A stretch of DNA of 64,000 nt, taken from contig WGMK01000007.1 in NCBI GenBank assembly GCA_016125095.1, forward strand, positions 391,605-455,604, written 5' to 3'. A model generated the notes under the pieces. That model saw only the letters and a program-made list of their open reading frames with translations. It did not search any database and was not told the origin of the DNA. The DNA comes from Candidatus Hydrogenedens sp. (GTDB lineage: Bacteria > Hydrogenedentota > Hydrogenedentia > Hydrogenedentales > JAEUWI01). Within the stretch, counting starts at the first letter, position 1; each line of letters opens with the position of its first letter. The translations under genes and the position numbers were made by a program. Shown here in pieces: positions 61,155 through 64,000 of the stretch.

Positions 61155-62375
61155 TCAGTGCTGGCTGAGCATCTTCTTGATCTTGTCCACCTTGGGCAGG
61201 GCTACGGCGCGGACGTAACCCTGGCTCGGGTTTTCGTTCACGTAGTCCTGATGGTAGTCCTCGGCGGGGTAGAAGCCGTCGAGCGGCTCGAGCGTGGTGA
61301 CGATCGGATCGCTGAACTGCTTGGCCTGTTCGAGCTGCGCGATGTACGCCTCGGTCACCGCTTTCTGTTCGTCGTTGGCGAAGAAGACGGCCGAGCGGTA
61401 TTGCGTGCCGGTGTCCGCGCCCTGACGGTTCAGGGTGGTGGGATCGTGCGTGGCGAAGAAGGCCTGCAGCAGCGTGCCGAAGGTCAGCTTCGAGGGATCG
61501 TAGGTAATCTCGATGGCCTCCGCGTGGCCGGTGGTGCCGGTGCAGACGCTCTTATAATCCGCGCGCTTGGGGTCGCCGCCGCTATAGCCGGATACCACGC
61601 CCTTCACGCCGGGAATCTGCTGGAATACGGCCTCGGTGCACCAGAAGCAGCCGCCTGCGAATACGGCCTTCGCCTCGCCGGGCTCGCCCGCCAGCGGGAT
61701 ATCCTTCTCGGGCTTGGGAATGTAGTCGCTGAAATCGACGCCGCTCGAAGCTTTCGCTTCCTCGGGCGCCTTCTCGGCTGCCGCCGTTTCTTCCTGGGCC
61801 ATCTTGATAACCTCCTCCTTGGTCGCGAACTCCATCGCGGCCGAGTTCATGCAATAGCGCAGGCCCGTGGGCTTGGGACCGTCTTCAAAGACATGGCCGA
61901 GATGCCCGAAACAGCGCGCGCAGATGATTTCCGTGCGCTGCATGCCGAGCGAGTTGTCCTCGCGCTCGATGATGTTCTCCTTCGCGAGCGGCTGGAAAAA
62001 GCTCGGCCAGCCGGAGCCGGATTCGTACTTCGTGTCGCTGGTGAACAGCGGCAGCTTGCAGCCCGCGCAGAGGTAATAGCCATCGCCGTGGTGGTCGAAC
62101 AAGTCGCCGGTGAAGGCGCGCTCGGTGCCTTCATTGCGCAGCACGTGGCAAGCCTGCGGCGTCAGCCGGGCCTTCCATTCCTCCTCGTCCAGCACCACCG
62201 AGGGCACGGTCTCCGGTTCCTGCAGGGTGCCGTCGGGCCCGAACAGCCGGACCGTCACCTCATTGGGGTGTTCCTCGGCCTCGGCAGACACCGTGCGGCG
62301 GCCGAATCCGCCGGTCAGCAGGTACGCCCCGGCAGCCACGCCCAGCACCAGCAGGAAGAGTAGTGAAGTCCTCAT
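61155..62375 (-). CDS. msrBA: Exported bifunctional methionine sulfoxide reductase (MsrB-MsrA)
   Basis: 406 residues from ATG 62375 with AAAGGAG upstream. An N-terminal membrane anchor or signal ([17 protein letters not shown]) suggests an extracytoplasmic site. The MsrB half comes first (about 65-190): CAGC and CARC zinc ligands, [11 protein letters not shown], and [11 protein letters not shown] with the catalytic Cys. A linker of 40 residues leads to MsrA (about 235-400): [19 protein letters not shown] with the catalytic Cys in [30 protein letters not shown], and TQYRSAVFF. The B-A order is the reverse of PilB-like fusions. It repairs oxidised Met of exported proteins. Confidence 0.93.
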   Translation of the reverse strand: MRTSLLFLLVLGVAAGAYLLTGGFGRRTVSAEAEEHPNEVTVRLFGPDGTLQEPETVPSVVLDEEEWKARLTPQACHVLRNEGTERAFTGDLFDHHGDGYYLCAGCKLPLFTSDTKYESGSGWPSFFQPLAKENIIEREDNSLGMQRTEIICARCFGHLGHVFEDGPKPTGLRYCMNSAAMEFATKEEVIKMAQEETAAAEKAPEEAKASSGVDFSDYIPKPEKDIPLAGEPGEAKAVFAGGCFWCTEAVFQQIPGVKGVVSGYSGGDPKRADYKSVCTGTTGHAEAIEITYDPSKLTFGTLLQAFFATHDPTTLNRQGADTGTQYRSAVFFANDEQKAVTEAYIAQLEQAKQFSDPIVTTLEPLDGFYPAEDYHQDYVNENPSQGYVRAVALPKVDKIKKMLSQH

Positions 62376-62451
62376 GGTCGTTGACTCCTTTCTCGTGATA
62401 ACACGCGTTCTCCGCGCTACATTCGCCCAGTCCGTGAATCCAAGTCAGGGA

Positions 62452-63318
62452 TTATCGCAGGGGTATGCCCGCAGCCTGCCCCGGAATGAATACCTCCTCG
62501 ACCCCGTGCTCGAGCAGATAGGCCCGGGCGTCGTCGATATTCGCCCCGACATCGTCCGTCGTGTGCGAATCGTCGCCGAAGGTCATGGGCAGGCTCATGG
62601 CTGCCGCTGCATCGAGCAGCCACGGCGCCACATAGGGAATCGAATCGCCCCGCCGCATCGGCGTGGTGTTGATGTCCAAAATGCCGCCGTGCTCCAGAAT
62701 GATTTCCAGGGTGTGCAGGGCAGCCTTGCGCACGCGCGGCGTTTCCACCTCGGCGCGGTCCGGAGCAATCTTGCGGATCAGGTCGAGGTGGCCGACCACC
62801 TCCGGCCGCAGCCGCGAGACCATTTCGCCGACCAGCTCGTAATAGCGTACGGCCAGCGGCTCGACGCCTCCGAAGGCCGCGGCGGCCTCGTTGAAGGCGT
62901 CCAGCGTATAGTCGATCACGTAGCCGTCCACGTAGTGGACCGAGCCGACCATGTACTCGAAGCCATGCTCGGCGCGCAGCCCCTGCATTAACTCAAGGTA
63001 GGTGTCGCAGGGCACGACCTCGGCCTCGAAGCCGCGCAGGATCTTCAGCTTGCCGCGGTATTCTTCCTGAATGGCTCGGCTGTCGGCGGCGTACTGGGCG
63101 AACTTCTCCACGAGTGTGTCCACGGTCCAGCCCTGCGCTTTTTCCTCTTCGTACAGGAATTCTTCCCCGTAGCGCGGCGCGTGCTCGGTGATGCCGTAGG
63201 CCGCGAAGCCCCGCTCCACGGCGGCATCGAGCATCTCCCGCAGCGGACTGAACGCGTGGTCGCAATACGCGCTGCTGTGTCCGCCGTGGCAGGAAACGCG
63301 CCAGGGGGCCGCGCTCAC
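62452..63318 (-). CDS. PHP-domain histidinol-phosphatase-like phosphoesterase
   Basis: 288 residues from GTG 63318, which overlaps the peptidase TGA by 4 bases. The layout of PHP histidinol phosphatases (HisK/HisJ): RVSCHGGHSSAYCDHAFSPLREMLDAAVERGFAAYGITEHAPR, LKILRGFEAEVVP, EYMVGSVHYVDGYVIDY, EVVGHLDLIRKIAP and a C-terminal TFGDDSHTTDDVG. Metal ligands are the His pair at the N-terminus, the Glu and His of ITEHAP, His of GSVHY, His of GHLD and the Asp/His of GDDSH. The first motif is HGGHS rather than the usual HxH, a variant of which I am unsure. Histidinol-phosphate is the likely but unproven substrate; no other his gene is near. Confidence 0.75.
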   Translation of the reverse strand: MSAAPWRVSCHGGHSSAYCDHAFSPLREMLDAAVERGFAAYGITEHAPRYGEEFLYEEEKAQGWTVDTLVEKFAQYAADSRAIQEEYRGKLKILRGFEAEVVPCDTYLELMQGLRAEHGFEYMVGSVHYVDGYVIDYTLDAFNEAAAAFGGVEPLAVRYYELVGEMVSRLRPEVVGHLDLIRKIAPDRAEVETPRVRKAALHTLEIILEHGGILDINTTPMRRGDSIPYVAPWLLDAAAAMSLPMTFGDDSHTTDDVGANIDDARAYLLEHGVEEVFIPGQAAGIPLR

Positions 63319-64000
63319 GGGATGAAGCTCGCGTTGGGCTTGAGCGAAAGCAGCCACTCGGCGATCAGCTTGCTCGCGTTCTCCACGTCCTTCAGGTCCA
63401 CCATCTCGACGGGCGTGTGCATGTAGCGGTTCGGAATGCCGACCAGGGCGGTCGCCACGCCGCCGCGGCTCAGCTGCATCGCGTTGGCATCCGTGCCCGT
63501 GCCGCGCGGCATGGCCCGGTGCTGCACCTTGATGCGCTTCTTCTTGGCGATGTCTTCCAGCCCTTTGTGCACGACCGGGTTGATGTTCGGTCCGCGGTCG
63601 AGAATCGGGCCGCCGCCGAGCGACACATGGCCCCAGCGGTCGCCTTCGCCGCGCGGATGGTCGGTCGCCCAGCCCACGTCTACCGCGATGCCCGCATGGG
63701 GGTTGCAGCCGTAGGCGCTGGTCGTCGCGCCGCGCAGACCGATTTCCTCCTGCACCGTCGTCACGCAATACACAGCCACGTTCAGCTTCTTGTTGGCCAC
63801 CAGGCGCAGCGCCTCGAGGCAAGTGAACGCGCCAATGCGGTCGTCGAGCGCGCGCGCCACGATTTTGTTGTTGCGCAGTTCCGCATAGCCCACGTCGATG
63901 GTGATGGCATCGCCGACCTTGCAGAGCTTTTCGGCGTCTTTCTGGTCCTTCGCGCCAATGTCGATCCACATGTGGTGCATTTCGAGTGGCTTATTGCGGT
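63315..64000 (-). CDS. M42-family aminopeptidase, 3' part (cut by window edge)
   Basis: At least 227 residues visible; the 5' end lies beyond base 64000, since the frame is open to the edge (KPLEMHHMWIDIGAKD). M42 glutamyl/deblocking aminopeptidase features: ALDDRIGAFTCLEAL with the bridging Asp, VTTVQEEIGLRGATTSAYG with catalytic Glu and its metal-ligand neighbour, VDVGWATDHP with Asp, and PNRYMHTPVEMVDL with the last His ligand. These enzymes form dodecameric tetrahedra and trim peptides inside the cell. The TGA overlaps the PHP gene start, so the two are coupled. Confidence 0.88.
   Translation of the reverse strand, partial: RNKPLEMHHMWIDIGAKDQKDAEKLCKVGDAITIDVGYAELRNNKIVARALDDRIGAFTCLEALRLVANKKLNVAVYCVTTVQEEIGLRGATTSAYGCNPHAGIAVDVGWATDHPRGEGDRWGHVSLGGGPILDRGPNINPVVHKGLEDIAKKKRIKVQHRAMPRGTGTDANAMQLSRGGVATALVGIPNRYMHTPVEMVDLKDVENASKLIAEWLLSLKPNASFIP

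Noticed and set aside
60930..62363. A 477-codon plus-strand frame across the repeat spacer and msrBA
   Set aside because: It runs opposite msrBA and through repeats with no family-like sequence.

Overview
The window is 64 kb of high-G+C bacterial chromosome, densely coded on both strands, with two tRNA genes, no rRNA, no CRISPR array and no recognisable transposase or phage gene. Housekeeping genes (recN, tlyA, ispDF, accA, punA, tig, clpP, rph, rdgB, tsaC, nth, metB-type, msrBA) look vertically inherited. Large secreted proteins carry Glu-Gly-rich (EGE) linkers, C-terminal SELLR-x-IQ modules and a PEP-CTERM-like tail, and intergenic DNA is full of short hairpin repeats. This combination reminds me of uncultured Hydrogenedentota and PVC-neighbouring lineages. 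That placement is an impression and was not searched.

Layout. 1-6047 (+): pdxB (cut by the window edge), a LarA-like protein, a TPR lipoprotein, a PPi-type phosphofructokinase, a small DUF4177-like protein, gnd and a YcxB-like membrane protein, nearly all overlapping or abutting. 6164-7153 (+): 2-hydroxyacid dehydrogenase. 7219-13914 (-): one long run, PIN-TRAM protein, ispD, ispF, tlyA, recN, SLOG protein, beta-CASP nuclease. 14053-16172 (-): accA, DUF167, punA. 16256-16554 (-): a 50-residue LIM-like zinc-finger gene with its own consensus promoter and terminator. 16735-24456: alpha/beta hydrolase, two glycosyltransferases, a hypothetical protein, a kelch-like secreted protein broken by one stop codon, and a DegT aminotransferase, which suggests surface polysaccharide synthesis. 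24605-32233: SprA-like metalloprotease, membrane protein, ndh, CPBP-like protein, nth, polX, crcB and an enoyl-CoA hydratase under an operator-containing promoter.

The accessory core is 32.5-47.3 kb. A roughly 2,300-residue surface protein has three CSLREA plus beta-helix units, FN3, cohesin-like, dockerin and cohesin-like domains and a C-terminal membrane anchor; its first CSLREA segment is frameshifted. It is followed by a DUF4432 sugar epimerase-like protein, a secreted beta-helix/propeller/GH29 fucosidase fusion, and a secreted protein with four copies of an unrecognised domain ending in an EF-hand SELLR pair. The same SELLR pair ends the broken kelch-like protein. Together these suggest extracellular glycan handling with possible cohesin-dockerin style attachment, but no binding is shown by sequence.

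47.2-64 kb: a hybrid sensor kinase, tRNA-Leu, trigger factor with a His-rich extension plus clpP, a lipoprotein, the ctpA-rph-rdgB-tsaC operon, a Cys/Met-metabolism PLP enzyme, a secreted alpha/beta hydrolase, a Tat-exported Gfo/Idh/MocA oxidoreductase, a 680-bp repeat-rich spacer, msrBA, a PHP phosphatase and an M42 peptidase cut by the window edge.

Promoters of the TTGnnn-17-TATACT/TAATCT type recur. At three of them the ATG lies exactly six bases after the -10 box, which would give leaderless transcripts.
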